Assembly (NCBI GenBank): GCA_963744875.1
Contig: CAVUVQ010000034.1
Span: forward strand, 310,001-374,000
Direction of reading: 5' to 3'
Length of the DNA: 64,000 bases
Origin: JACDAE01 sp963744875
Lineage (GTDB): Bacteria; Chloroflexota; Ktedonobacteria; Ktedonobacterales; Ktedonobacteraceae
In this document: positions 43,862 through 53,658 of the stretch, piece after piece
How the letters are laid out: every line of letters starts with the position of its first letter
Position numbering within the stretch: the first letter of the stretch is position 1
The notes under the pieces: generated by a model
The model's database searches: none
What the model was told of the DNA's origin: nothing
What the model saw: the letters and a program-made list of their open reading frames with translations, nothing else
Position numbers and translations under genes: made by a program

Positions 43862-43910
43862 AAATGCAACCATCGGGTGCGTTGTTGCACTTGTATGAAA
43901 GGTGTTAGAC

Positions 43911-45198
43911 GTGGCAAATTCGAAAAACATGCGTACAACCTACCGCTGCTCATTTTGTGGCAAGAGTCAGGACCAGGTTCAGCGTCTAATTGCTGGACCT
44001 GGCGGGGTCTACATTTGTGATGAGTGTATCGATCTCTGCCGAGAAATTATTGAGGAAGAGCAGGCAACTGTAGCGAAGCCGCGTCTTCAAGCAGGGAAGA
44101 TCCCGACGCCAAAGAAAATTTATGACCAGTTAAGTAACTACGTCATCGGACAGGAGAGGGCCAAGAAGACACTGGCCGTCGCCGTCTATAATCATTACAA
44201 ACGTATTGGCGTAGGTATGCAAGTCGATGATGTAGAGTTGGGTAAAAGTAACATCCTTATGATTGGCCCTACGGGTTCGGGTAAGACCTTACTGGCGCAA
44301 ACGCTTGCCAAGGTGCTTGATGTTCCCTTCTGTATAGCCGATGCTACAGCATTGACTGAAGCAGGGTATGTTGGTGAGGATGTTGAAAACATCCTGCTAC
44401 GCCTCATTCAGACGGCTGATTTTGATGTTGCGCGTGCAGAACGTGGCATAGTTTACATCGATGAAATCGATAAGATTGCACGTAAGTCTGATAATCCCTC
44501 TATTACACGTGATGTCTCCGGTGAAGGCGTACAGCAGGCACTTCTTAAAATCGTTGAGGGAACTGTTGCGAACGTACCACCGCAAGGTGGACGCAAACAT
44601 CCACATCAGGACTTTATTCAAATCAACACAGCGAATATCCTCTTTATCTGTGGTGGAGCATTTGAAGGACTTGATAAGATCGTAGAACAGCGCCTGGGTA
44701 GTAACAAAAGTATAGGCTTCCGTTCAGGCGAAACCGCTGCAGAAGACAAGGCGAGCTCAGGAGTCTATCCTGGCTAAACTCATTCCGGATGATCTCCTCA
44801 AGTACGGATTGATCCCTGAATTTGTGGGGCGTCTGCCTGTAGCGGTATCGCTGGATAGCCTTGATAAAGAAGCATTAATTCGTATTCTCACGGAACCCAA
44901 AAATGCTATTATCAAACAATACCAAAAAACGTTACAGCTTGATCGGGTAGAACTTGTCTTTACGAATGAAGCGCTCGATGCAGTTGCCGAAGAAGCGTTA
45001 AAGCAGCGCACAGGAGCGAGAGGGCTGCGTACGATTATCGAAGAAGTACTTCTTGATATTATGTACGAGGTACCATCGCGGACAGATGTAAAGAAAGTTA
45101 TGATCAACGGGGATGTTATAACATCACACAACAAGCCATTGCTCGTTACAAGAAGTGACCGAAGCACAGCAGCATACTCTGAAGATGAGTCTGCATAG
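43911..45198 (+). CDS. clpX: ClpX ATPase of the ClpXP protease, frameshifted
   Basis: The first frame holds the N-terminal zinc finger (YRCSFCGK and VYICDECIDLC), Walker A GPTGSGKTLL, Walker B GIVYIDEIDKI and the GEGVQQALLKIVEG loop. The second frame continues with DDLLKYGLIPEFVGRLPV, the sensor-2 region and the C-terminus, ending at 45198. Deleting one G at 44750-44751 joins them through RAQESILAKLIP, as in normal ClpX. ClpX is a core protease component, so sequencing error is the best explanation. GTG 43911 has AAAGGTG upstream. It unfolds substrates for ClpP or acts as a chaperone. Confidence 0.9.
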
Positions 45199-45273
45199 AG
45201 CAGGCTCATCTATTTTTCCAGGAGTTGCACAAACGTTGCAGTTGAGCAGTCAGAAATAGACAGGCGGGAACCA

Positions 45274-47883
45274 ATGAGTGAACAGGAACGCCAGGAAATA
45301 ATACAGGATGCAGATGCCGAGTATCCACTTGTGGCGTTAAAGAACATTGTTGTGTTTCCGCATAATCGGCATGCGCTTACTATTGCCCGTGAGAAGACGG
45401 TGCGGGCAGTTGAAGAAGCGATGATGCGTCCCGACCGAACACTGATTACGACAACACAACGCGACGCTGATATTGATGATCCGCAGCCAAAAGACATTTT
45501 TGAAACAGGAGCGCTTGCTGAAGTCACAACGATGCATCGTCAGCAAGATGGAAGCCTGCAAGTGTTAGTACGAGGGATCAGTCGCGTTAAGATCGAGGAA
45601 TACATTGACTCTGAGCCATTCTTCCGCGTCAGAGTAAGCATGCCCCCAGAGCCACAGGTAAAAGGTCCCCAGGCGGACGCCCTTGTCCGTCATGCCACCA
45701 ATCTATTTGAGCGTTATGCGCAATTAAATCGCCGCTTTTCCGTAGAAGACATTAACTCCATTGTAGCTATCAAGACGGCGGCCCGCCTTTCTGATACGCT
45801 CGCAGCACATCTTGTTACCCAGATGGAACAACAGCAGGATCTCAGGGAGACATTCGATCCTCTGGAACGCCTGGAAAAGATTTGCGTAATTATGGGTAAC
45901 GAGATCGAGATCCTTGAGCTTGAGACAACCATTCGCAGTCGTGTACGTTCACAGGTAGATCGTACTCAGAAAGAGTTTTATCTGCGTGAACAGCTACGAG
46001 CAATACAAGAAGAGCTGGGAATGGAGACCTCATCGGAAGCTGAGGAGTTGCGGGTCAGGCTGCGAGAAAAAACATTACCACCTGAAGTAGCGACCAAGGT
46101 ACGTAAGGAAATTGATCGTCTTGAGCGCACACCAGCGCAATCGGCTGAACTGGCCGTGATACGATCTTATATTGATTGGGTGCTGGCATTGCCCTGGACT
46201 GAGCATAGTAGCGATGTCTTCGATATCGAGTTGACACGTCACATCCTTGACGAAGATCACTACGGGCTGGAAGGAATTAAAGAGCGCATCATCGAATTCC
46301 TGGCCGTCCGTCAGCTACGTCAACAACTTGCCAATCGGGGAGGATTGAATTGGGGAGAGAGCCAGGGGCAGATTCTGTGTTTCATTGGACCTCCTGGTGT
46401 GGGTAAAACGTCATTGGGGTATTCTATTGCGCGTGCATTGGGGCGCAAGTTCGCACGCATCTCATTAGGGGGCGTGCATGATGAGGCGGAGATACGTGGA
46501 CATCGGCGTACGTATGTGGGTGCGTTACCGGGCCGTATTATTCAAAGCATGAAGACTGTCGGCGTACGTAATCCAGTTTTCCTTCTAGATGAGGTAGACA
46601 AGCTTTCTTCTGAATATCGTGGGGATCCATCGGCAGCCTTGTTAGAAGTGCTTGATCCTGAGCAGAACGGTACATTCACGGATCATTACATGGAGTTACC
46701 ATTTGACCTCTCCGAAGTCTTTTTTATCTGTACAGGCAATGTTAAATACCAGATTCCGCGTGCGCTTGCCGACCGTATGGACATCATTGATCTGCCAGGT
46801 TATATGCTTGAGGAGAAGGTCAACATTGGTTTGCGTCATCTACTGCCAAAAGTACTCATGGAGCATGGACTCACAGCGGAGCAGCTTACCATACGGCAAC
46901 CAGCGATGCAACGTATTGTTACTGATTACACACGTGAAGCAGGGGTACGTAATCTTGAAAGGCAACTGGCAAATGTTTGTCGTAAGGTTGCACGACGCGT
47001 ACTTGAAAAGCCTGACAGCCATATCAGACTCACAGTAAACAACATAGAACAATATCTTGGTTCAGCGCGTTATAACACCGCACCGCCTTTGTTACGTACC
47101 CAGGTTGGCAGTGCAATGGGCCTGGCGGTCACTGAAAATGGGGGTATTCTGTTGCCAGTGGAAGTTGTCACAATGGTTGGCAAGGGAGATCTTATGATTA
47201 CGGGGCAGTTGGGAGATGTCATGCGTAAATCGGCAATGGCTGCGCTCTCCTACATTCGCACACGAGCCGATATGCTACATATCAATCCCAGCTTTCAGGA
47301 TACCACCGACCTGCATATCCATCTGCCTGAAAATGCTATACCAAAAGATGGACCATCGGCGGGTATCACCATTGCGACCGCACTTGTATCAGCCCTTACG
47401 AAGCGACCAGTACGTGGGGATCTTGCCATGACAGGGGAAGTGACACTTCTGGGTAGCGTGCTTGCGATTGGTGGATTGAAAGAAAAGGTGCTTGCAGCAC
47501 AGCAAGCAGGAATTTCCAAACTGATTATTCCAGCAGAAAATAAAAAAGATCTGGCCGATATTCCAGCTAAAATTCGACAACGTATCCACTTTACGGCTGT
47601 TGAGAATATGGATCAGGTTATCGAGGCTGCTCTACTTGAAGCGCCAACAGAAGAACGAGGGCTACCTGGTCAAAGGGAAGTTGAGATTTTTCCATTGCAC
47701 ATGGATGAGCATATTCCACTGTTGCACGAACAAAATACACCTCAACTTTCAGCAGATGAGCAGAGTGAAGCACAGGACGGTGAAGAAAATCCTTCTGGAT
47801 TCATAATTCCCCCGTCAGACTCTGCTGCTAATGACTTTTATCCGCAGGTCCGTGCAGAACAAGACGATACAGATATTGGATAA
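45274..47883 (+). CDS. lon: ATP-dependent protease Lon
   Basis: An 869-residue protein with the complete Lon layout. The N domain starts YPLVALKNIVVFPH. The AAA module has Walker A GPPGVGKTSLG and Walker B PVFLLDEVDKL. The protease domain has Ser in PKDGPSAGITIA and Lys in GGLKEKVLAAQQAG, the Ser-Lys dyad. About 60 acidic residues extend the C-terminus beyond the usual end. It degrades misfolded and regulatory proteins. It lies 75 bases after clpX, in the classical tig-clpX-lon order. Confidence 0.96.
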   Translation: MSEQERQEIIQDADAEYPLVALKNIVVFPHNRHALTIAREKTVRAVEEAMMRPDRTLITTTQRDADIDDPQPKDIFETGALAEVTTMHRQQDGSLQVLVRGISRVKIEEYIDSEPFFRVRVSMPPEPQVKGPQADALVRHATNLFERYAQLNRRFSVEDINSIVAIKTAARLSDTLAAHLVTQMEQQQDLRETFDPLERLEKICVIMGNEIEILELETTIRSRVRSQVDRTQKEFYLREQLRAIQEELGMETSSEAEELRVRLREKTLPPEVATKVRKEIDRLERTPAQSAELAVIRSYIDWVLALPWTEHSSDVFDIELTRHILDEDHYGLEGIKERIIEFLAVRQLRQQLANRGGLNWGESQGQILCFIGPPGVGKTSLGYSIARALGRKFARISLGGVHDEAEIRGHRRTYVGALPGRIIQSMKTVGVRNPVFLLDEVDKLSSEYRGDPSAALLEVLDPEQNGTFTDHYMELPFDLSEVFFICTGNVKYQIPRALADRMDIIDLPGYMLEEKVNIGLRHLLPKVLMEHGLTAEQLTIRQPAMQRIVTDYTREAGVRNLERQLANVCRKVARRVLEKPDSHIRLTVNNIEQYLGSARYNTAPPLLRTQVGSAMGLAVTENGGILLPVEVVTMVGKGDLMITGQLGDVMRKSAMAALSYIRTRADMLHINPSFQDTTDLHIHLPENAIPKDGPSAGITIATALVSALTKRPVRGDLAMTGEVTLLGSVLAIGGLKEKVLAAQQAGISKLIIPAENKKDLADIPAKIRQRIHFTAVENMDQVIEAALLEAPTEERGLPGQREVEIFPLHMDEHIPLLHEQNTPQLSADEQSEAQDGEENPSGFIIPPSDSAANDFYPQVRAEQDDTDIG

Positions 47884-47934
47884 TTGCCTGACTGGTTCGT
47901 TGTATAAAGTAGAGAAGCAAGATGCATCCCTCTG

Positions 47935-47960
47935 AGAACCTTTATTTCAAGGTTCTTTGC
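47935..47960 (+). terminator. Candidate terminator after lon
   Basis: AGAACCTT (47935-47942) pairs with AAGGTTCT (47949-47956) around a 6-base loop and is followed by a short T stretch. It is modest in strength but well placed. Confidence 0.5.
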
Positions 47961-48173
47961 CTATGGGGAGAGGTTGATGTGCTAAACAAAAACTTTTTGG
48001 CAATTCACAATTCTTGATTTTGGATGTATACTGTTTATGCATCCTGTATGTAACGATCATCTTGCAAAATAGAGATACGAAAAAAGACGCATTTTCTATC
48101 TACTTTTGCTAAAATGGTTATTATTATACTCTTTGTCGTTGATCATATTATTCATAAAGAGAGGGCATTTATC

Positions 48174-48785
48174 ATGAGTTATCAGGGGCAAGATCCCAAT
48201 CAGGGTTATGGTGGCTACCAGCCGCCACAACAACCACAACAACCACAACAACCACAACAGCCACCACAAGCCACAGATCCTTATAGTGGACAGCAATATG
48301 GACAGCCAGGATATCAGCAACCGGGCAGTGGTTATGAGCAACAGGGTGGTTACTATCAGCAGCCAGGGGCTAATTATGGGCAACAGCAATATGGACAGCC
48401 AGGATATCAGCAGCCATTTGGTGCACCAGCAGCAGGTACCACATCGCTAGGTTTAACCCAAAATGTTGCAGCCGGGTTGAGTTATGTTTTTAGTTGGGTT
48501 TCAGGCTTAATCATTTTTCTTACAGAGAAGCAGAACCGCTTTGTGCGCTTTCACGCTATGCAATCGATTCTCTTTTTTGGTGGACTCACGGTAGCAAGCA
48601 TATTGATTAGTATTCTATCCAATTTTTCCTTTCTATGGTTTTTCGGCTACCTCTCATGGCTGGTAGACCTTGTAGGGTTTGTAGGTTGGATCGTCCTGAT
48701 GATCAACGGTTTCCAGGGCAAGTACTTCAAGTTGCCAATTGTTGGAGACTATGCAGAGAAATATGCTAATCAGGGAAAGTTCTAG
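48174..48785 (+). CDS. DUF4870-like membrane protein with Q/P/Y/G-rich head
   Basis: A 203-residue protein. The first about 90 residues are low complexity, with PQQ repeats and two copies of QQYGQPGYQQP. The rest has three hydrophobic segments and EKQNRFVRFHAMQSILFFG, the DUF4870 signature. ATG 48174 follows GAGAGGGCA. The disordered head may mediate assembly at the membrane; function is unknown. Confidence 0.85.
   Translation: MSYQGQDPNQGYGGYQPPQQPQQPQQPQQPPQATDPYSGQQYGQPGYQQPGSGYEQQGGYYQQPGANYGQQQYGQPGYQQPFGAPAAGTTSLGLTQNVAAGLSYVFSWVSGLIIFLTEKQNRFVRFHAMQSILFFGGLTVASILISILSNFSFLWFFGYLSWLVDLVGFVGWIVLMINGFQGKYFKLPIVGDYAEKYANQGKF
48225..48412 (+). repeat. Coding repeats in the DUF4870 gene head
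   Basis: Four tandem copies of the 9-mer CCACAACAA/G (48225-48260) encode PQQ repeats. A 29-base sequence at 48291-48319 recurs exactly at 48384-48412. Both keep the reading frame. They are likely to vary in copy number between strains. Confidence 0.8.
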
Positions 48786-48803
48786 CAGATTTTCTTTGTT
48801 TAC

Positions 48804-48842
48804 AAAACAAGGGCCGATGTTCGTCGGCCCTTGTTTTATTTA
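48804..48842 (+). terminator. Rho-independent terminator after the DUF4870 gene
   Basis: AAAACAAGGGCCGA (48804-48817) pairs perfectly with TCGGCCCTTGTTTT (48824-48837) around a 6-base loop, then TATTTAT. It is a strong intrinsic terminator between the gene and the convergent 5S rRNA. Confidence 0.85.
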
Positions 48843-48902
48843 TACCAATATCTATGCAGATTGCGTTAAGCATAGAAAAACCGCCTATGTGAGCGGGTGA
48901 AA

Positions 48903-49014
<112 letters not shown>

Positions 49015-49053
49015 GTTCACCTGCGCATACAGGCGGTTCCTTCAACACGGTGA

Positions 49054-49082
49054 ATAATACCATAGTTCCGGAGGGCTGTCAA
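49054..49082 (-). promoter_or_regulatory. Promoter of the 5S rRNA gene
   Basis: On the minus strand TTGACA (49082-49077) and TATTAT (49059-49054) are 17 bases apart, a near-perfect sigma-70 promoter. It lies 40 bases before the 5S start. This indicates independent transcription of the 5S copy. Confidence 0.82.
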
Positions 49083-49305
49083 CACTTTTTGGGTCTGTTT
49101 TTAAAACTTGCCACAAATTGCTTTATGCGTTAGACTAAGGGCAAGAAAGAATAGGGGAACAATGTATTGTATCCTGATTGATAGAGTAATAGAGGGCAAA
49201 AAAACCAGAGCAAGTGCCTCCAGTTCGCCCATTTCTCCTCTCTAAGGTAAGCAGACAAGATCATCCCCATGACAGGTCAGAACCAGCTACAATTCGAGGT
49301 ATAGG

Positions 49306-49704
49306 ATGCATATTGCGATTGTAACAAAAATATTCCATTTTGAGGCGGCCCATCATTTACCAGGGCATAAAGGCAAATGCGCACGTTTACATGGTCATTC
49401 ATACAAACTAGAAGTTGCTATGAGAGGGCCAATTAAAGATGTGCCAGGTCAATCCGATTCTGGGATGGTTATAGATTTTGAGGATCTTTCACAGAGTGTA
49501 CGTAATGCGATTATTGAGCCGCTCGACCATCGTGACCTCAATGAGGTTACAGGTTTGCGTACCACTGCCGAAAATCTCGCACATTGGATGTGGGATACAT
49601 TGATCACAGCAGGTCTACCAGAGCAACTGCTCTATCGCATTCGCTTGTGGGAGACGCAGAGCAGTTATGTAGAGATTACCCAGGCAGAACGAGAGCAAAT
49701 TTGA
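49306..49704 (+). CDS. queD: 6-carboxytetrahydropterin synthase (queuosine pathway)
   Basis: A 132-residue QueD/PTPS-family protein. FHFEAAHHLPGHKGKCARLHGHSY carries the zinc His ligands and the catalytic Cys. DFEDLS, LDHRDLNE and TTAENLA-type text follow, as in QueD. It converts 7,8-dihydroneopterin triphosphate into 6-carboxy-tetrahydropterin, an early step to the tRNA base queuosine. The stop overlaps the queE start by one base (TGATG), so the two are coupled. No preQ1 riboswitch is evident upstream. Confidence 0.93.
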   Translation: MHIAIVTKIFHFEAAHHLPGHKGKCARLHGHSYKLEVAMRGPIKDVPGQSDSGMVIDFEDLSQSVRNAIIEPLDHRDLNEVTGLRTTAENLAHWMWDTLITAGLPEQLLYRIRLWETQSSYVEITQAEREQI

Positions 49705-50399
49705 TGAATGTAATGGAGATTTACCGTTCGGTTCAAGGTGAAGGGATACTCTCAGGGGTGCCAACTACGTTTGTGCGTTTCTTTGCCTGCAATCTACGCT
49801 GTTCATGGTGCGACACGAAATATTCGTGGAGCGTACACGATGGTGGAACATGGGAAACGCTCTCACCGGAGGTCGTTGCAGGACGTATTAGAGAATTGCG
49901 AGCGCGTCATGTAGTATTGACTGGTGGTGAACCAACGTTGCAGAAAGAGCTTCCTGAGCTTGCTCGTTTGCTCAAAGCGGATGGGTATCATCTTACCATC
50001 GAAACAAATGCCACCATTTTCCCCACAGCATCTGTGCCTTTAATTGACTTATGGAGTCTTTCGCCAAAGTTGCAAAGTGCGGGAGAGAATTATTTACGTT
50101 ATCCAATTCTTGAACGTTTCCTGACGACATTGCGTCCAGAGCAACAACAATGGAAATTTGTGGTACGTGACGAAGAGGATGAGCAGCATCTCCGTCGTCT
50201 ATTGATCCGTTATCCCGAATTTGTGGAACGACAATTGCCGATCATCCTACAACCAGAAGGTGATAATGCAACACCCAATTATCCATCAGCATTGGAGCAA
50301 CTGATCGAGCGTGTGCGTGATCCGTTCTGGGATGATTACTTTGTGCGTGTGCTTCCTCAGATGCATGTTATTATCTGGGGCCGCAGAAGGTGGGTATAA
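49704..50399 (+). CDS. queE: 7-carboxy-7-deazaguanine synthase (radical SAM)
   Basis: A 231-residue radical SAM enzyme. MEIYRSVQGEG is the QueE start motif and CNLRCSWCDTKYSW carries the CxxxCxxC cluster ligands. VLTGGEPTLQ binds SAM. It rearranges carboxytetrahydropterin into CDG, the next step after QueD. ATG 49704 overlaps the queD stop; the longer frame from 49584 is rejected. queC and queF are not in the window. Confidence 0.93.
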   Translation: MNVMEIYRSVQGEGILSGVPTTFVRFFACNLRCSWCDTKYSWSVHDGGTWETLSPEVVAGRIRELRARHVVLTGGEPTLQKELPELARLLKADGYHLTIETNATIFPTASVPLIDLWSLSPKLQSAGENYLRYPILERFLTTLRPEQQQWKFVVRDEEDEQHLRRLLIRYPEFVERQLPIILQPEGDNATPNYPSALEQLIERVRDPFWDDYFVRVLPQMHVIIWGRRRWV

Positions 50400-50422
50400 A
50401 AAGGGTAAATATATTAACCCTA

Positions 50423-53400
50423 TTATCCATCACCACGAAAATAGACTGCCGATCCATAACCTTCAAAAACAATATGAAAATCAGATGGGAAGACAAAACG
50501 TTTGGTGACCTCTGCCTGGTACTCGGCATTGTCCGAGATAATCCAGACACGAGCGTGAGCAGCAAGAACGGTGCGAAGATCATCCTGATCAAGTAGTGCC
50601 TGCACACCAAGGGATGTATCGACGATATGCCCATCGCGTTCAAATAGAAATAGTGCGCGATCAATAGAAAAAAAGTAGTCAACGTGACCAGTGTAATAAA
50701 AGACGGAAAAGTCTGGAGCAACAGAGATCACAATATCGCCTTTTTGCCAATGCTGCTGCATGTATTGTCCTACCGCATCATAGTCTGGATAATGTCGATG
50801 ATATGAAAGACCTGCAATGCGACTAACAAAGAGATTATAGTTGCTGATAGGAAGCATTGGAGCAAGCAAAACGGTGATGCAAGCCAGTAGCAAATTACAT
50901 TGTAGTAACCAGTGCATCGGTTGAGAGAGATACGTTTGACGCAAAATCCTGCTATGAGCAGTTTTTCGGAGCAGCACATCGGCATAAACCACTGAATGTA
51001 CAGCGTCAAGCATTTTTATGACTGCATAAGCGCCCATCAGGTAGTAGGCTGGTAGCAATGGGTAAAAGTAGCGGTCGGCTTGCATAGTAAAGATCAGCAT
51101 TAACGTAAGGAATGATATACAGAGGAATAAAGCACAATATTTTGCCCTCTGGTTAGTGTCATAGTACGTCCAGACGCAGCCAATAGTCGCGAGAATTGAA
51201 TTTAAAGTAATCCATGGCATTGTGCCATTTAGCGTTGGAAAAAAGAGCAGGTCGAGGTAGAATGGCACATTGTCGGTTGAGAATTGTACAAAGGGACGTT
51301 GACTACTATCGGTGCCAAGCACTGGTGGATGGGTTACGCGCGTTAATAAAAGTTGGATAGCAATACAACTACTCCCCACTGCCAGGGCACACCACCATTT
51401 TTTCTGATAAAGCACTGTAGGGAAACGATAAGGCCCATTTCTACTTAACATCAAGATACCAACGATCAAGGCTGGTAAAATAACAAATACCTCTTCATGG
51501 CTCAAGTAGTCTAAAATCAGGCAACACAGGGCCATATACAGAAAGCGTGATCGCCTCTGCTCCTGTACAGCTCGACAAAAAAGGTACATAACCAGTAAGC
51601 TCAGTACCTGGGCCTGCTCATACATACGCACCTGACGTGCCCACAATAATACAGATGGCGAAAGGGCCAGCATTGCAGATGCCAGAAGAGCAACACGCCG
51701 ACGAAAGAAATAGCAACCAACAAGATAGAGTAACGGTATACTGAAAATATATTCAATTACGCTAATAAAGCGTCCAGTTGAACTGCCTAAAATAGCTGTC
51801 CAGAAGGCAAGGATATATGAATAGAGTTCTGCTTTCTCGTAGAGAAATCCCGATGGGAAAAAAGGGAGATAGTGAGCTAATACACCATGAGCTGCATAAT
51901 AACTTGAGAGTTCATCTTGCCAGTAGGGCTCATATGACAGGTCATAGCAGGATAGTGGTAGTGCGATAAGGATCAATGGTAGCAGCATCCAATGACGATA
52001 GAAGCGTACAACGATACGTTTTGGTAGATATGGATAAATTTTGTAGCCCCGTAACGGATGCATTCTCCTAAAGGGGAAAGCCGGTAATCCAAAAAACGAT
52101 AATCTCTGCCTACCAGGACGAGAATTGCCACTAGAATATGACTCCCAAAGGGTATTCCGTGCGTTCAGCCAGAGCAAAATGTAGCCAGCCACCACAATAA
52201 TTATAAGGAAGCAGCCCCAGAAGTTGGTGTAAGGGAAGGGTTGTGGAAGCAATGACTCACGAGAGAGAAGCATCAGTAATGTTTCACAGATCAGAGCCGG
52301 CACATAAGCGGTGATCAACGTCTCGAGGGCAACCTGGGGAGAGATGTAATAGCGCCGCTGTGCTCCCAGGGCGATTAGTAGCCAGGGAGCAACTACCATT
52401 CCACATGTGAACAAGACGATTTCTGTGATTAGTAAAAGGGGAAGTACCTGAGTATTACGCAAAGTTGAAGTTTCAGGTAGATAATATGTACTACTCACTC
52501 CCGGACGAGCAACGTGGATGGGTGATGACCATTTAAGGGCCGCGTCGGTTCCATTCTCCCAATTGTCAATAGAATGCAGGGAGACATGCCAGTTTGTAGC
52601 GAGGCTAAGCCAGGTGCTATGACCTTGCGTATCGCTGCTAAGAACATCCAGTGCTAGCACCGCTTGTAGATTATCTAATCCTACCTGTGCGGTGCTTACG
52701 CCTGGATTTGAGACATGGATAGCCAGTATGTTACTGCCTGAATGAAAATAGGGTGTAACGTTGTAGATCCCAAGAGCAAGTCCTGTTCGATAGTGTACAG
52801 GAGTTTCGGCGGCACTCAAATAGCTTGCAACCTTCTGCCTGAGAACAGGGGGTTGTCCATTCCAGATCATCAGCAAATGACCATTAATAAAAATGTCTGC
52901 TGTACCATTCGCAACAAGACGTAACCAGATAGCAGAACCGGCAAAAGGAATTTGCTGTACGAAGTAAGCATCGTGACCCGCACCTGCACTTATCCAGGAA
53001 GAGGCAACGGGGCGTTCGTATAACAGAGGATTGATTAATAAAGGTGGTGATGATAGCAGGTCATTTGCGAGACGTGCAGGAGGCCAGACATAAGATGTAA
53101 AACCGCCTGTCATCCACATGGTTGTTTTTGTAGCATAACGAGGGTAGACAAGTGTACTTTGCGCGGTAGCTTGCCAGTTCGTGCCTGATCCAGCATAAGA
53201 AATTAGATTTCCTCTAACCATGCCAAAGTTCACGCGTACAGATGGGAGTTGTTGATCAGCATTAGCAATGCGTAAAGCGATCACATCTGATCCTGGATGC
53301 AGAAGTGCATTTACATCATAGATATAGGTCATGGGAGTGCTATTCTGAGAAAAGTCACCGGCATTGGAAGCAACAAAGGTTCCGTTCACATACAAACGAA

Positions 53401-53638
53401 AAACTTGCGTGGCAGCAACCATGACAAAGGCAGCGTCAGGTAAAACATTGATACCAGTCGTATAGCGAAAATAGGCAACAGGAGTTTGAGCATCTGCCGC
53501 TTGAATCCACTGCGCGTTTTTCCAATCAGGGGTAAAGTAGGCAGAATGAGGTACAAGCAAGCACTGACAAGAGAACCAACTGGCACCAATACAAGTCAGC
53601 AGCAGCAATACCCATGTTGTACGCGACAAAAAAAACAT
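50423..53638 (-). CDS. Large GT39-like membrane glycosyltransferase
   Basis: A 1071-residue integral membrane protein. A signal anchor starts it. Two galactose-binding-like beta domains follow (about residues 30-150 and 190-370; DVNALLHPGSDVIALRIANAD and NVTPYFHSGSNILAIHVSN). Then about a dozen membrane segments contain YWQDELSSYYAAHG, the Asp-Glu loop of ArnT/PMT-type GT39 enzymes using polyprenyl-phosphate sugars. It is the last gene of the glycan operon, 20 bases behind the TPR gene. It likely moves a sugar from a lipid carrier onto an outer acceptor. Confidence 0.82.
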   Translation of the reverse strand: MFFLSRTTWVLLLLTCIGASWFSCQCLLVPHSAYFTPDWKNAQWIQAADAQTPVAYFRYTTGINVLPDAAFVMVAATQVFRLYVNGTFVASNAGDFSQNSTPMTYIYDVNALLHPGSDVIALRIANADQQLPSVRVNFGMVRGNLISYAGSGTNWQATAQSTLVYPRYATKTTMWMTGGFTSYVWPPARLANDLLSSPPLLINPLLYERPVASSWISAGAGHDAYFVQQIPFAGSAIWLRLVANGTADIFINGHLLMIWNGQPPVLRQKVASYLSAAETPVHYRTGLALGIYNVTPYFHSGSNILAIHVSNPGVSTAQVGLDNLQAVLALDVLSSDTQGHSTWLSLATNWHVSLHSIDNWENGTDAALKWSSPIHVARPGVSSTYYLPETSTLRNTQVLPLLLITEIVLFTCGMVVAPWLLIALGAQRRYYISPQVALETLITAYVPALICETLLMLLSRESLLPQPFPYTNFWGCFLIIIVVAGYILLWLNARNTLWESYSSGNSRPGRQRLSFFGLPAFPFRRMHPLRGYKIYPYLPKRIVVRFYRHWMLLPLILIALPLSCYDLSYEPYWQDELSSYYAAHGVLAHYLPFFPSGFLYEKAELYSYILAFWTAILGSSTGRFISVIEYIFSIPLLYLVGCYFFRRRVALLASAMLALSPSVLLWARQVRMYEQAQVLSLLVMYLFCRAVQEQRRSRFLYMALCCLILDYLSHEEVFVILPALIVGILMLSRNGPYRFPTVLYQKKWWCALAVGSSCIAIQLLLTRVTHPPVLGTDSSQRPFVQFSTDNVPFYLDLLFFPTLNGTMPWITLNSILATIGCVWTYYDTNQRAKYCALFLCISFLTLMLIFTMQADRYFYPLLPAYYLMGAYAVIKMLDAVHSVVYADVLLRKTAHSRILRQTYLSQPMHWLLQCNLLLACITVLLAPMLPISNYNLFVSRIAGLSYHRHYPDYDAVGQYMQQHWQKGDIVISVAPDFSVFYYTGHVDYFFSIDRALFLFERDGHIVDTSLGVQALLDQDDLRTVLAAHARVWIISDNAEYQAEVTKRFVFPSDFHIVFEGYGSAVYFRGDG

Positions 53639-53658
53639 CTTCTTCGCCTCTTTCTCTA

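Noticed and set aside
44740..44765. Programmed frameshifting in clpX
   Set aside because: No slippery heptamer, stop-codon context or downstream structure was seen; a one-base indel explains the break more simply.
48225..48412. CRISPR-like repeats
   Set aside because: The repeats are in frame within a protein gene and have no regular unique spacers.
49205..49305. preQ1 riboswitch upstream of queD
   Set aside because: I could not find the short preQ1 aptamer pattern or its A-rich tail in this leader.
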